Shown piece by piece: positions 1 through 8,339 of a stretch of 64,000 bases of DNA. The position numbers were made by a program, and so were the translations under genes. The notes under the pieces were generated by a model. It did no database searches. It worked only from the letters and a program-made list of their open reading frames with translations, and was not told where the DNA came from. The stretch comes from Streptomyces sp. H27-H1. GTDB lineage: Bacteria; Actinomycetota; Actinomycetes; Streptomycetales; Streptomycetaceae. How positions within the stretch are numbered: position 1 is the stretch's first letter; every line of letters begins with the position of its first letter. The stretch is taken from NCBI RefSeq assembly GCF_026627445.1, contig NZ_JAPNLJ010000003.1, positions 124,001-188,000 on the forward strand, in the 5' to 3' direction.

Positions 1-498
1 GAGAAGCTCGGCGTCTGGAAGGTCTACATCCAGGCGGAGGACGGCCGCGGCAACGCTGGCATCGAGACCAAGTCCGTCAAGGTCGTGGCCCCGCCCGTCA
101 CCGGCACGAACATCGCGCTGACCAGGCCGACGACCGCCTCCTCCTTCCAGGCCTCGTACGGCGACTGCCCCTGCGCCCCCGGCCTCGCCACCGACGGCAA
201 GGACGGCACCCGCTGGGCGAGTGACTGGAGCGACCCGCAGTGGATCCAGGTCGACCTGGGCGCTCCCAAGCCGATCCGCACCCTCCAGCTGGTCTGGGAC
301 GCCGCGTACGCCAAGTCCTACGAGGTGCAGGTGTCCGACGACGGCAACAACTGGCGCACCATCCACACCACCACGACCGGCAACGGTGACGTCGACACGA
401 TCAACGCGTCGACGACGGCCCGCCACGTCCGGCTGAACCTGACCGCACGCGGCACCGGCTGGGGCTACTCGCTCCACGAGTTCGGCATCTACAGCTGA
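1..498 (+). CDS. Secreted discoidin (F5/8 type C) domain protein, 3' end only
   Basis: The reading frame is open from the first base of the window, so the start lies outside. What is visible is a short beta-rich stretch (EKLGVWKVYIQAEDGRGNAG), then a complete discoidin/F5-8C domain from about residue 37 to the stop. It carries the family's core features: a variable first loop with CPCAP, the RWASDW and QWIQVDLG motifs, and the final YSLHEFGIY strand. Such domains bind carbohydrate or cell-surface ligands and usually hang on secreted glycosidases or peptidases in Streptomyces. The catalytic part is not in view. The domain resembles the two discoidin domains of the GH16 protein near 52-53 kb. 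The domain call is firm; the function of the whole protein is unknown. Confidence 0.85.
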   Translation, partial: EKLGVWKVYIQAEDGRGNAGIETKSVKVVAPPVTGTNIALTRPTTASSFQASYGDCPCAPGLATDGKDGTRWASDWSDPQWIQVDLGAPKPIRTLQLVWDAAYAKSYEVQVSDDGNNWRTIHTTTTGNGDVDTINASTTARHVRLNLTARGTGWGYSLHEFGIYS

Positions 499-652
499 CC
501 CGACCCGTGTGACTCCCACAGGCCGCCGCTCGACCGGGCTGACCACCCGGCCCGAGCGGCGGCTTCCGCACGAGCGGGCCGTCCGGCCCGCTGCGGAACC
601 GATACACGGTGGAGCCACGAGTTTCCCGGCCGATCGCGGGCAGGAGCCAGGG

Positions 653-1639
653 GTGAGCTACGTCAGGACTGGCGAGGAGTACGCCCGGGACGGCCGGTAC
701 ATCACCACCCGGATCACCGCCGACGGTCGCGACGGCTACCGGGTCGAGCCCGGCCGCTACCGCCTCGTGGTAAGCCGGGCCTGTCCGTGGGCGAGCCGGG
801 CGGTGATCGTACGGCGGCTCCTCGGCCTGGAGCGGGCCCTCCCGATGGCGGTCGCCGGGCCCGTGCACGACGAGCGCAGCTGGAGCTTCGACCTCGATCC
901 CGGCGGGCGTGACCCGGTGCTCGGCATCGAGCGGCTGGAGCAGGCCTACCTCGCGCGCGAGCCCGGCTACGACCGTGGCATCACCGTGCCGGCGATCGTC
1001 GACGTGCCGACCGGCAAGGTGGTCACGAACGACTTCCCGCAGATCACGATCGACATGGCGCTGGAGTGGAAGCCGTACCACCGGCCCGGGGCGCCGGACC
1101 TCTGTCCGGCCGCGCTGCGGCCGGACATCGACGCCGTCAACGAGGTGGTCTACAAGGACGTCAACAACGCGGTCTACGAGGCCGGATTCGCCGGGACCCA
1201 TCAGGCCTACGCGGCCGCCTACGCCCGGCTGTTCGCCCGGCTCGACTGGCTGTCCGTCCGGCTGGAACGGTCCCGCTACCTCGTCGGGGACACCATCACC
1301 GAAGCGGACGTACGGCTGTTCACGACACTCGTCCGGTTCGACGCGGTCTATCACGGCCACTTCAAGTGCAACCGGCAGAAACTGACCGAGCTGCCGGTGC
1401 TCTGGGCCTACGCGCGCGACGTGTTCCAGACACCCGGCTTCGGCGACACCGTCGACTTCGCCCACATCAAGCGGCACTACTACCTCGTGCACACCGACAT
1501 CAACCCCACGGGGATCATCCCGGCGGGCCCCGACCCGGCGGCCTGGCTCTCGGAGCACGGCCGCGCGGCCATGGGCGGCCGCCCCTTCGGTGACGGTACC
1601 CCGCCCGGACCCGTCGCTCCCGAAGAGACGGTCGGATAG
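653..1639 (+). CDS. Glutathionyl-hydroquinone reductase-like (Xi/omega-class GST family) protein
   Basis: About 328 residues, the usual size of the ECM4/YqjG family. The N-terminal thioredoxin-like half carries the active-site CPWA motif with the nucleophilic Cys at about residue 44. The C-terminal helical half has the family motifs (NDFPQIT, YKDVNNAVYEAGFA, YLVGDTITEADVRLF, RFDAVYHGHFKCN). These enzymes reductively remove glutathione from glutathionyl-hydroquinones. I chose the GTG at 653 because CAGGAG lies just upstream and the protein then begins at the conserved YVRTGEEYARDGRYITTRI stretch; an in-frame GTG at 509 would add 48 unconserved residues. Streptomyces makes mycothiol rather than glutathione, so the real thiol partner is an inference. 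It is a single gene between the discoidin gene and the DUF6328 gene. Confidence 0.85.
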   Translation: MSYVRTGEEYARDGRYITTRITADGRDGYRVEPGRYRLVVSRACPWASRAVIVRRLLGLERALPMAVAGPVHDERSWSFDLDPGGRDPVLGIERLEQAYLAREPGYDRGITVPAIVDVPTGKVVTNDFPQITIDMALEWKPYHRPGAPDLCPAALRPDIDAVNEVVYKDVNNAVYEAGFAGTHQAYAAAYARLFARLDWLSVRLERSRYLVGDTITEADVRLFTTLVRFDAVYHGHFKCNRQKLTELPVLWAYARDVFQTPGFGDTVDFAHIKRHYYLVHTDINPTGIIPAGPDPAAWLSEHGRAAMGGRPFGDGTPPGPVAPEETVG

Positions 1640-1757
1640 GACAGGCACCCAGGGACCCCAGGTCCCCGAGAACCCCGCAGGCACCGAGGGCCGCGGAACA
1701 TGATGCGCGGGCCCGGGGGTAGACGCCGCCCAAGGAAAACCTTGAGGGAGGAGCGGG

Positions 1758-2243
1758 ATGCCGAGCGATACGGAACGGGGACGCGACGAGTCCACCGAGG
1801 AACGCGCGGACCGGCAGTGGCAAGAGCTCATCCAGGAGATACGCGTCGCCCAGACGGGCGTGCAGATCCTGTTCGGATTCCTGCTCACGGTGGCCTTCAG
1901 CCCCGTCTTCGAAGGGCTCGCGCAGACCGAGAAGACGATTTACGTCGTCACGGTGGTACTCGGTTCCCTGGCGATCGGGGCACTGATCGGGCCGGTCGCG
2001 TTCCACCGCATCGTCTCGGGCCGCCGGATCAAGCCCGAGGCGGTCGCGTGGGCCGCCCGCCTGACGTTCACCGGCCTCCTCCTGCTCCTGGCCACGAGCA
2101 CCTCCGCCCTGCTCCTCGTCCTGAGGGTCGCCACCCACAACGCCCTCGCGCCGTGGCTCGTGGGCGGAGTGTTCGCCTGGTACGTCCTGTGCTGGTACAT
2201 GCTGCCCCTGTGGGCGCGAGTCCGCTACACCGCCAAGCTCTGA
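1758..2243 (+). CDS. DUF6328 family integral membrane protein
   Basis: 161 residues. A hydrophilic, charged N-terminus (residues 1-35) precedes four hydrophobic segments, near residues 36-52 (VQILFGFLLTVAF), 62-82, 101-122 and 130-148. The sequence matches the DUF6328 family as I know it from actinobacteria: small four-helix membrane proteins of unknown function, often near stress genes. The ATG at 1758 has a strong GGGAGGAG ribosome site 7-8 bases upstream. It stands alone between the GST-like gene and a decayed peptidase gene. No enzymatic role can be assigned. Confidence 0.8.
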   Translation: MPSDTERGRDESTEERADRQWQELIQEIRVAQTGVQILFGFLLTVAFSPVFEGLAQTEKTIYVVTVVLGSLAIGALIGPVAFHRIVSGRRIKPEAVAWAARLTFTGLLLLLATSTSALLLVLRVATHNALAPWLVGGVFAWYVLCWYMLPLWARVRYTAKL

Positions 2244-2309
2244 CCCCGGCAGGGGGACGCGGGTGCCCCACCCTTGTGGCGGGGCACCGCCGGTGCGCGA
2301 CCATCTCGT

Positions 2310-2740
2310 CGCGGCCCCGAGATCGACCCGATCGAAGCCGCCGTCAACCAGCTCTCCGCCGACAAGGGCGTCCTCTTCGCCGTCGCCGTCGCCGTCGGCA
2401 ACCAGGCAGCCGAACTCCGCGACGCCAAGCCCTTCGCCGCGCCTCGTACAAGCTGGTTGCCTCGTCCACCCAGTCCGAGACCGTCAGCCGCACCTCGTCC
2501 ATGGTGACCGCGACCTGGTGTTCCGCTCCGGCACGACCGCGGCCGGCGCCCCGACGCAACTGCCCGTCTCCGTGGTCTGGTTCGCGCCGCCGGTGCGTCT
2601 GGACGGGACCGTCAACCCGGGCTACCCGCTCCGCGTACGCCTCCCTGCGCGGCACGGTGGTCGACACCGCGGGCAACAAGTCCGAAGTCACCGTCCTGCG
2701 CAGGACGTGGACCACCGTCGCGATGTCGTGGAACTCCATC
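2310..2740 (+). pseudogene. Decayed S8 (subtilisin-like) serine peptidase remnant
   Basis: No single open frame covers this stretch, but three frames read in turn give pieces of a Streptomyces secreted subtilisin. About 2310-2440, third frame: DPIEAAVNQLSADKGVLFAV, the strand before the AxGN oxyanion region. About 2440-2520, second frame: YKLVASSTQSETVSRTS. About 2518-2640, first frame: TQLPVSVVWFAPPVRLDGTV. About 2640-2735, second frame again: DTAGNKSEVTVLRRTW. The last three match the C-terminal beta-domain of large S8 peptidases. The catalytic Ser block is missing, so there has been a large internal deletion plus at least three frame changes. Resemblance rests on remembered family sequences. 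Confidence 0.55.
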
Positions 2741-2854
2741 CGGAGGCTCATCCGCAGGTATCCTGGCGCACGTCGACGACGTCCCCGCCGCCTCCGCGGA
2801 GGCCCACCGCCGCGATGGTGCTGGTACCCGCGTAGGCGGTGCTCGCAGAACCCC

Positions 2855-3382
2855 CTAAGCGGTTGTGGCGAGCTGTTCCTCTGCCGCGCTGATGGCTTCG
2901 AGGGCGGTGGCGCGGCCCATGAGGACGCACAGCGTGTATGCGGTGTCGTCCATGGCGCGCAGGGCCCCGGGGTCCTGGGGCGAGGCCGCGAGGCGGGCCT
3001 GGCAGCCGCGGAACCGGGTCAGGACCTCCTCGGTGCGGGCGGGGTTCGGCGCGAGCCCGGGACGGTCGGTGCCCGCAGGGGCTCGGGTGCGGGCGGCTTC
3101 GACGGCGCGGCGCAGGGCGCGCTCGAAGCGGGTGGGCAGGGTGGCTCCGCACGAGGTGGCGGTCATCGCGGTTGCCAGCTCTTCCGCGGAGACCTCGGCC
3201 AGGTCGGCGGCCGTCGCCAGGATGCGCTGCGCGTCGCGGGCCGAGCACGGGGTCGTGGCCATGAGCATCCCGACCGCCCAGCCGCCCGTCGGCGCGGGCA
3301 CCGGGCGCGCCACCGGGTGCCCGTGCGTCCGGGCGGGGGGTGCCTGTCGGGTCGGTGGAGTGAGTTCTCCGGGTGTCGGCAC
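2855..3382 (-). CDS. ANTAR-like / DUF5133 domain protein
   Basis: 175 residues. After a Pro-rich leader (1-32), residues 33-75 (GWAVGMLMATTPCSARDAQR onward) look like a short ANTAR-type helical region. Residues 80-175 end in the DUF5133 signature AMDDTAYTLCVLMGR. DUF5133 proteins are small, abundant and uncharacterised in Streptomyces. ANTAR-like parts usually bind RNA hairpins, but here the ANTAR resemblance is weak and is an inference. The GTG start at 3382 is preceded by AGGAG six bases upstream. It is the neighbour of the PRC-barrel gene on the same strand (107-bp gap), within a stress-gene region. It is probably cytoplasmic: no signal peptide and no membrane segment. Confidence 0.65.
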   Translation of the reverse strand: MPTPGELTPPTRQAPPARTHGHPVARPVPAPTGGWAVGMLMATTPCSARDAQRILATAADLAEVSAEELATAMTATSCGATLPTRFERALRRAVEAARTRAPAGTDRPGLAPNPARTEEVLTRFRGCQARLAASPQDPGALRAMDDTAYTLCVLMGRATALEAISAAEEQLATTA

Positions 3383-3488
3383 GGGGGCTCCTGCGGTCCG
3401 GGGCGGTGTTGCGGTGCGGTGGTCCGCTTAGGGAAGGTATGCCCGGCGCCCGAGCCCGAGCCAGGCGGCGCGCTGGTCAGCGGCCGAC

Positions 3489-3842
3489 TCACATGTGGGG
3501 CTGGTTGTAATAGCGGGCGAACTGCTCCAGATAGCTGGGCCCGGTGCCGTATTCGGCCTCGTCGAATTCCGGCGCGTTCTTGATCTGCTCCTTGCTCCGA
3601 TTGACGTAGACGGTCTGTTCTTCCGTGTCGATCCGCGTGATGACCCCGGCCGGGAGCAGGACGTGCTTACCGAAAATCCACACGCCGGTGTCGACGACGA
3701 TGAGGGAGGCCCCGACCTCCTCGGAATGCTTGTCGATCTTCCCGATGCCCCCGTCGTTGGCCTCGACCTTGTATCCGACGAGGTCGATCCCCTTCGAATA
3801 GCCCGTGGTGTCGTCATGGCCCCAGATGCCTTGCCCACTCAT
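3489..3842 (-). CDS. PRC-barrel domain protein
   Basis: 117 residues. Residues 15-85 form a PRC-barrel: the opening GIDLVGYKVEANDGGIGKID is the classical strand pair with the conserved G-x-V/I-x-x-V-D pattern. VLLPAGVITRID and VYVNRSKEQIKNAPEF form the later strands and the family's typical tail. PRC-barrels are found in RimM, the photosynthetic reaction-centre H subunit and many stand-alone stress proteins; no catalytic residues are expected. The ATG at 3842 has GGAGAGG about nine bases upstream. It faces a short divergent ORF at 4053. Soluble, with no membrane segment. The exact role is not known. Confidence 0.85.
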   Translation of the reverse strand: MSGQGIWGHDDTTGYSKGIDLVGYKVEANDGGIGKIDKHSEEVGASLIVVDTGVWIFGKHVLLPAGVITRIDTEEQTVYVNRSKEQIKNAPEFDEAEYGTGPSYLEQFARYYNQPHM

Positions 3843-4052
3843 GGCTCAAGCCTCTCCGTGTGGGGTGAATCGTCCTTTCTGGGGGCGCCTTCCCGAAAGG
3901 GACGCGGGTAGGCATTGTGCGGTGGTCGGGCGGTCGGGATTCGGGGCGCCGTCATCTCGTACGCGCGTCCCCGCCGGAACCCGCCCCGGTTTGCGCGGCC
4001 GGGAGTCGGGCAGCCGCCCGTAAAGAGTTCCCGTCGAGCCGGGAGGACGGCC

Positions 4053-4259
4053 ATGGAAGAGCAGGGTGGCTCAGGAGGAGCGCCGCTGGAGGGCGAGCGG
4101 AAACGGGACGGGCGCCGCAAGGCGCATGGCGACCGCCAGGACGACAGAAAGAAGACGGCGGCGGCCGACACGGACGAAGCCAGCCGCCTGGACCGTCCGC
4201 AGCAGCCCGAGAAGCCGGACGGGAAAGGGGCGCGATGGGTGAGCCCGCGCGAGGAGTGA
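4053..4259 (+). CDS. Small hydrophilic protein of unknown function
   Basis: 68 residues, extremely charged and Gly/Lys/Arg/Asp rich (MEEQGGSGGAPLEGERKRDG at the start, WVSPREE at the end). There is no hydrophobic segment and no predicted fold that I can recognise; it is likely disordered. Support for coding: an ATG with GGGAGGA six bases upstream, and codon third positions that are GC-rich as in neighbouring genes. It ends 46 bases before the SpoIIE phosphatase start and may be cotranscribed with it. It could equally be a chance ORF in the leader of that gene. Confidence 0.45.
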   Translation: MEEQGGSGGAPLEGERKRDGRRKAHGDRQDDRKKTAAADTDEASRLDRPQQPEKPDGKGARWVSPREE

Positions 4260-4305
4260 GGCCTGGCCGTAGGCGGGCGGGGGAGGGGAGTGCCATGCTC
4301 AAGGG

Positions 4306-6831
4306 GTGAAGGGTGATGCCGCACCTGTGGGTGAGGGCGCTGCACCCGAGGTGGTGGCGCTCGCCAAGGCGGTGGCCAGACTCCGGTCGGAAGTCGTGGA
4401 CCTGGAAGGCATCGCCGGGATCACGGCTGTGGTCGAGCGGGCCAAGGGTGTACTGATGGCCCAGTCCGGGGTCTCTGCCGACGCGGCGTACGAGCTGCTC
4501 CTGGAACGGGCCGGCCGACGGGACCGCACCGTGCTGGAGGAAAGCTGGATCACGCTCGGGCAGGTCCGCTCGCCCCCCTCGCCGGGGACCGCCCGGATCT
4601 CCCTGCCCACCGCCGAGGCCACAGGAGCCGGGGACGACGCGAAGAACGAGCCCGGCATCTCGGTGCTCAGCCCGCGACCCCGTCCCACCGCTCGCCGCGA
4701 CCGTGGCACCACGCGGCGTGAGATCCTGGCACGGCTCGCCGACGGCCTGGCCGCGGTGCACGGCGGCGACGACATCGCCGAACTGCTGGTGAGCGTGGTC
4801 GGCGCGGCCGTCGACGCGGACGCGGTGATGATCTACGCGGTGGCCCCCGCCGGGAGCCTGGATCTGACCGGCAGCGCCGGAATCGACGAGGCGCTGGCCG
4901 AGCAGTGGCGCCATGTACCGCCGCTGAGCGGAGTCGCCGCCCACGCGGCGATCGCCGGCCGCCGCGCGCTCTGGCTGGAGGACCCCGAGCAGGACGCCCG
5001 GCGCTATCTGCTGATCGGCGACCCGCCGGAGCGGTGGCTCGCCCGCGCCTGGGTCCCCGTACCCGGCGGTGGCGGGCCTCCGCGGGCGGCCATCGGGTTC
5101 CTGCGCACACGGCCGGGCCCCTTCGACGCCGACACCCGGGCGTTGCTGCGCCAGGCGACCCGGCTGTGCGCGGGCCCGCTGGGAACGCCGGCACGAGCCC
5201 GCGGCATCGACGCCGAGGGGCCGCGCGGCGCCGATGACACGGCCACCGTCCAGCTGATCATGGACGCAATGGCCGGACCGGCCATCCTGCTCACCCCGCT
5301 GCGCTCGGAGGACGGCGAGGTGGACGACTACCGCATCGACGCGGCGGCGCCCGAGTCGGTGGATGTGGCCGGCCGGCGGGGGAAGGAGCTCGTGGGCCGC
5401 CGGATCCTGGAGACCTACCCCACCGTGGCGGGCACCGCCCTCTGGGACGGGTACCTCAAGACGCTCATCACCGGCGCCGGCTACGAGGGGGAACCCTTCA
5501 CCTACGAGGAGGTGGTCGCCGGCGTCCCCCGGCAGTCCGTCTACTCGGTCCGGGCGTCCAGGCTCGGAGACCACCTGGTCGTGTCCTGGATCCGCCACGA
5601 CACGAGCCGGCGCGAGACCCGCAGGCTGGCCGACATGCAGCGCCTCGGCAACCTCGGCTGGGCGGACTGGAACCTGGTGACGGACACCGTCAGCTGGTCC
5701 GAGCAGGTCTATGCCATCTTCGACCGCGATCCCAGCCGGGGGCCGATGCTGCTGGAGGAACTGCCGCGCCACGTCGTCCCCGAGGACCTTCCCCGGCTGA
5801 GGGACGCCATCCATCGGCTGCTGAGCGAGGGGGAGGCCGTCGACCAGCCGTTCCGGATCACCACCGCTCTCGGGGTCCGCCACCTCCGCATCGTCGCCGA
5901 GGTCCAGGTGGACGCCGACGGAACCCCCATCGAGGTGCAGGGCTTCTTCCAGGACCTGACCGCGCAGCACGGCGTGGAACTCGCCCTGCACGAGGCCGAG
6001 CGGGCCTTCCTCCGTCAGCAGGGAATGCTCCAGGCCGAACGCGCGCTCGCGGCAAGCCTTCAGGACACGCTGCTGCCCATCCCGGAGCAGTCCCTGGAGC
6101 TGGCGGGCCTGCGCATCGACGTGGCCTACGTCCCGGCCGACAGCGGGATCAACGTCGGCGGCGACTGGTACAGCGCCATCGAACTCCCGGACACGAGCGC
6201 CCTGTTCGTCGTCGGAGACGTGGCCGGCCACGGGCTGGCCGCCGTCGGGACCATGGCCCAGCTCAGGTTCACCACCAAGGGCATGACGGTCACCGGCTCG
6301 TCCCTGCCCGGCGTCCTGCGCCGGCTCAACACGCTTCTGCTGCACACCGGTTCGGAGGAGTCCGGGAGCGCCACCGCCACCATGGTGATGGCCCGCTACC
6401 AACCGTGGGACCGGCGGCTGATCTGGGTACGGGCCGGACATCTGCCGCCCCTGCTGATCCGCGGCGCTCGGGCACAGTTCCTCGAACAGCCGCAGGGCAC
6501 CCTCCTCGGTGCGACCTTCGAAGCCTCCTACGAGCAGGCCGTCATCGACCTGCTGCCCGGCGATCACCTGCTGCTCTACACCGACGGGCTCGTGGAGGAA
6601 CCGGGCGAGGACATCGGTGTCGGTCTGGACCGCCTCGCGGCAACAGCCCTGCGGCTTCTCCGGGAGGAGCGCGGCGAAACCCTCTCCCGAACGCTCGTCA
6701 CGCTGTGTGCGGCCAACCGCGACGACATCTGCGTCCTGGACATCCATGTCCCGGACGTCGATGGCCGCGACGCGGATGTCCCGGACGCGGTTGTCCCGGA
6801 CGTGGATGTCCCCGACGCCGAAACGGAGTAG
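4306..6831 (+). CDS. ANTAR-GAF-PAS-SpoIIE (PP2C-type) serine phosphatase
   Basis: 841 residues. Domains in order: ANTAR-like helical region (about 25-85, with VVERAKGVLMAQSGVSADAA); GAF sensor (about 135-293); one or two PAS folds (about 308-430 and 440-555, the second with LGWADWNLVTDTVSWSEQVY); and a SpoIIE/PP2C phosphatase (about 580-812). The phosphatase keeps its metal-binding aspartates in GGDWY (Asp620) and GDVAGHG (Asp638). Such enzymes dephosphorylate STAS anti-anti-sigma factors and so release SigB-type sigma factors. A partner HATPase and two STAS genes lie immediately downstream on the other strand. The tail (DVPDAVVPDVDVPDAE) is an Asp/Val/Pro repeat outside the catalytic fold. 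GTG start at 4306. Confidence 0.9.
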   Translation: MKGDAAPVGEGAAPEVVALAKAVARLRSEVVDLEGIAGITAVVERAKGVLMAQSGVSADAAYELLLERAGRRDRTVLEESWITLGQVRSPPSPGTARISLPTAEATGAGDDAKNEPGISVLSPRPRPTARRDRGTTRREILARLADGLAAVHGGDDIAELLVSVVGAAVDADAVMIYAVAPAGSLDLTGSAGIDEALAEQWRHVPPLSGVAAHAAIAGRRALWLEDPEQDARRYLLIGDPPERWLARAWVPVPGGGGPPRAAIGFLRTRPGPFDADTRALLRQATRLCAGPLGTPARARGIDAEGPRGADDTATVQLIMDAMAGPAILLTPLRSEDGEVDDYRIDAAAPESVDVAGRRGKELVGRRILETYPTVAGTALWDGYLKTLITGAGYEGEPFTYEEVVAGVPRQSVYSVRASRLGDHLVVSWIRHDTSRRETRRLADMQRLGNLGWADWNLVTDTVSWSEQVYAIFDRDPSRGPMLLEELPRHVVPEDLPRLRDAIHRLLSEGEAVDQPFRITTALGVRHLRIVAEVQVDADGTPIEVQGFFQDLTAQHGVELALHEAERAFLRQQGMLQAERALAASLQDTLLPIPEQSLELAGLRIDVAYVPADSGINVGGDWYSAIELPDTSALFVVGDVAGHGLAAVGTMAQLRFTTKGMTVTGSSLPGVLRRLNTLLLHTGSEESGSATATMVMARYQPWDRRLIWVRAGHLPPLLIRGARAQFLEQPQGTLLGATFEASYEQAVIDLLPGDHLLLYTDGLVEEPGEDIGVGLDRLAATALRLLREERGETLSRTLVTLCAANRDDICVLDIHVPDVDGRDADVPDAVVPDVDVPDAETE

Positions 6832-6851
6832 ACGGACCGAGGCCCGGGGAG

Positions 6852-7322
6852 CTACCGGAGCGCCGGTGGGGCGGCGACCTCGAGCCACACGCACTTCCCG
6901 CCTTCCACCGGCTCGGACCCCCACTGGCGGGCCAGCCGCTCCACGATGAGCATTCCGTGGCCCCCGGGACGGGCCGGATCGGCGGGGACCCGCAGGGCCG
7001 GTACGACCGGGCTGGCGTCCGTGACCTCGATGCGCAGTCGGCCGGCGGCGCAACGCAACAGCAATGAACTCGGGCCGCCCGCGTGCAGGCAGGCGTTGGC
7101 CACGACTTCGGATACCAGGAGCAGTACGTCGTCCACGGTGTCGCCGGTGTCGGCGGTCTCGTCGTCGCCGCCCATTCCGCCGCCCTTGCCGCTGCCGGCC
7201 TCCGGCAGCCACTGCCACTCGGTGAGGGCCCGCCGGGTGAAGTCGCGGCATTGGCCGACGACATCCGTGGTCCCGCGCACCACCAGACGCCGGGTCCACT
7301 CGGGTGACCGGCGCTCGCTCAT
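6852..7322 (-). CDS. RsbW-like HATPase anti-sigma factor / serine kinase
   Basis: 156 residues from the ATG at 7322, which has AGGAG six bases upstream; the frame is open further but the added stretch is unconserved. The GHKL ATPase fold shows an N-box (LVSEVVANACLHAG) and a G-box (ARPGGHGMLIVERLARQWGS) ending in KCVWLEV. An odd Gly/Asp-rich insertion (GSGKGGGMGGDDETADTGDT) lies between the first helix and the N-box. The family sequesters sigma factors and phosphorylates STAS antagonists. It sits 13 bases downstream of the STAS gene at 7336-7701, the classical antagonist/anti-sigma pairing, and it converges on the SpoIIE phosphatase gene. Confidence 0.88.
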   Translation of the reverse strand: MSERRSPEWTRRLVVRGTTDVVGQCRDFTRRALTEWQWLPEAGSGKGGGMGGDDETADTGDTVDDVLLLVSEVVANACLHAGGPSSLLLRCAAGRLRIEVTDASPVVPALRVPADPARPGGHGMLIVERLARQWGSEPVEGGKCVWLEVAAPPALR

Positions 7323-7335
7323 CGGTACTCCTCCG

Positions 7336-7701
7336 CTACACGCGCTGCTGGTTCGCCAGCGCGGCGTCCACATCGGGGTGCAGCGGGAACAGCCCGTCCG
7401 CACCGGTGGTGTGGAACATGCGTGCGACCGGCCGGTGGAGGCCGATCAGTTCGAGGCTGCCACCCGATTCCCGGGACACGAGCCGGTTGCGCAACAACAC
7501 GTTCAAGCCGGTGGAATCACAGAATTGCAGCGCGCTGAGATCGACCAGCAGGCGCCGTTCGCCGTGTGCCCGGGCGGCTTCGAGGGCAGCGCGCAACGGT
7601 TCGGCGGTGTCGTGGTCGAGCTCTCCGGTCAAGGTCAGCACGGTGGCCCCGTCGAGGGGTCGTACGTCGACCGTGAAGCGCTCCTCGGTCGCCGAGGGCA
7701 T
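7336..7701 (-). CDS. STAS-domain anti-sigma factor antagonist
   Basis: 121 residues. A single STAS domain spans about residues 10-115: the first strand is FTVDVRPLDGATVLTLTGEL, and LVDLSALQFCDSTGLNVLLR contains the regulatory Ser (the DST motif) that the partner kinase phosphorylates and SpoIIE phosphatases dephosphorylate. I placed the start at the ATG at 7701 because the fold begins eight residues later; the open frame upstream is Arg/Pro-rich and unconserved. Transcribed just ahead of the HATPase gene with a 13-base gap, so almost certainly the same mRNA. Cytoplasmic partner-switch protein. Confidence 0.9.
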   Translation of the reverse strand: MPSATEERFTVDVRPLDGATVLTLTGELDHDTAEPLRAALEAARAHGERRLLVDLSALQFCDSTGLNVLLRNRLVSRESGGSLELIGLHRPVARMFHTTGADGLFPLHPDVDAALANQQRV

Positions 7702-7809
7702 CGCGCGCCCCCTTCCGCCGGTGGTTGGGTACCGATACCGGGTGCGTCTCGCGCCTACCCCGTCGTACGCCGCCAAACCCGGCCGGCGGGGGCCGGCCGG
7801 TGCTCTTCG

Positions 7810-8157
7810 TCAGGCAGGGGGAGAGGGGTCGATGGGAAAGAGGCCGAGGGAATCGGTGATCTCCAGCAGGCGCAGCATCTGGGCGCCGGGAGCGGCCAGG
7901 CGCAGCGTGTGGCCGGACTCCTCCGCCTGGAGCCGGGCCCGGAGCAGCAGGTTGAGCCCGGCCGAATCGCAGAAGGTGAGATCGCTGAGGTCGACGACGA
8001 CAGCGGCGGGGCCGTCCGTGCGGGTCACTGCTGCGAGCAGCAGAGCGCGCACCTCGTCGACCCGGCTGATGTCCATCTCGCCCGACAGACGCACCACGGC
8101 CGCCTCCGGGGCCGAAGCCTGCGGAGGCGGCTGAGTGGGATCTTGCTCTTGAGGCAT
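7810..8157 (-). CDS. Second STAS-domain anti-sigma factor antagonist
   Basis: 115 residues. After a Pro/Gln-rich leader of about 18 residues comes a STAS fold with VVVDLSDLTFCDSAGLNLLL, where the phosphorylatable Ser sits in DSAG. It also has the late LRLLEITDSLGLFPI helix found in Streptomyces STAS proteins. Its ATG lies two bases after the CsbD stop codon, so it is translationally coupled to CsbD. 108 bases separate it from the next STAS gene. Two STAS genes with one HATPase and one SpoIIE suggest a branched partner switch; which antagonist pairs with which kinase cannot be read from sequence. Confidence 0.9.
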   Translation of the reverse strand: MPQEQDPTQPPPQASAPEAAVVRLSGEMDISRVDEVRALLLAAVTRTDGPAAVVVDLSDLTFCDSAGLNLLLRARLQAEESGHTLRLAAPGAQMLRLLEITDSLGLFPIDPSPPA

Positions 8158-8159
8158 TC

Positions 8160-8339
8160 TCAGAGTTGTCCCTTGGCCTTCTTCGTCTTGTCCGAGGCCT
8201 TCGAGGTCATTTCCTCGGCCTTACCGGCCATTCGGTCGGCGCTGCCCTCCGTCTGCATGTGCTTGTCGTCCGTCGCGCTGCCGATGTTTTCCTTGAGCTT
8301 TCCCTTGACCTGCTTCGCCTTTGCCTTTGCCTTGCCCAT
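8160..8339 (-). CDS. CsbD family stress protein
   Basis: 59 residues starting at the ATG at 8339. It contains the CsbD core (QVKGKLKENIGSATDD, then a Lys/Ala-rich amphipathic stretch KAEEMTSKASDKTKKAKGQL). CsbD proteins are small, hydrophilic and SigB-controlled in Bacillus; their mechanism is unknown. Placement directly upstream of, and coupled to, a STAS antagonist fits control by a SigB-like factor. The frame stays open 22 residues upstream but only the part from MGKAKAKAK resembles the family. Confidence 0.88.
   Translation of the reverse strand: MGKAKAKAKQVKGKLKENIGSATDDKHMQTEGSADRMAGKAEEMTSKASDKTKKAKGQL

Noticed and set aside
2263..2835. Plus-strand open frame of 190 codons and its minus-strand counterparts
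   Set aside because: Only a middle portion resembles a protein family (S8 C-terminal part), and that homology jumps between frames, so it is better described as a pseudogene.
3952..7299. Very long minus-strand open frame (over 1100 codons) opposite the SpoIIE gene
   Set aside because: It is an antisense shadow: the plus strand encodes a complete multi-domain phosphatase, while the minus frame is Arg/Gly/Pro/His-rich with no domain, as expected from high-GC third positions.
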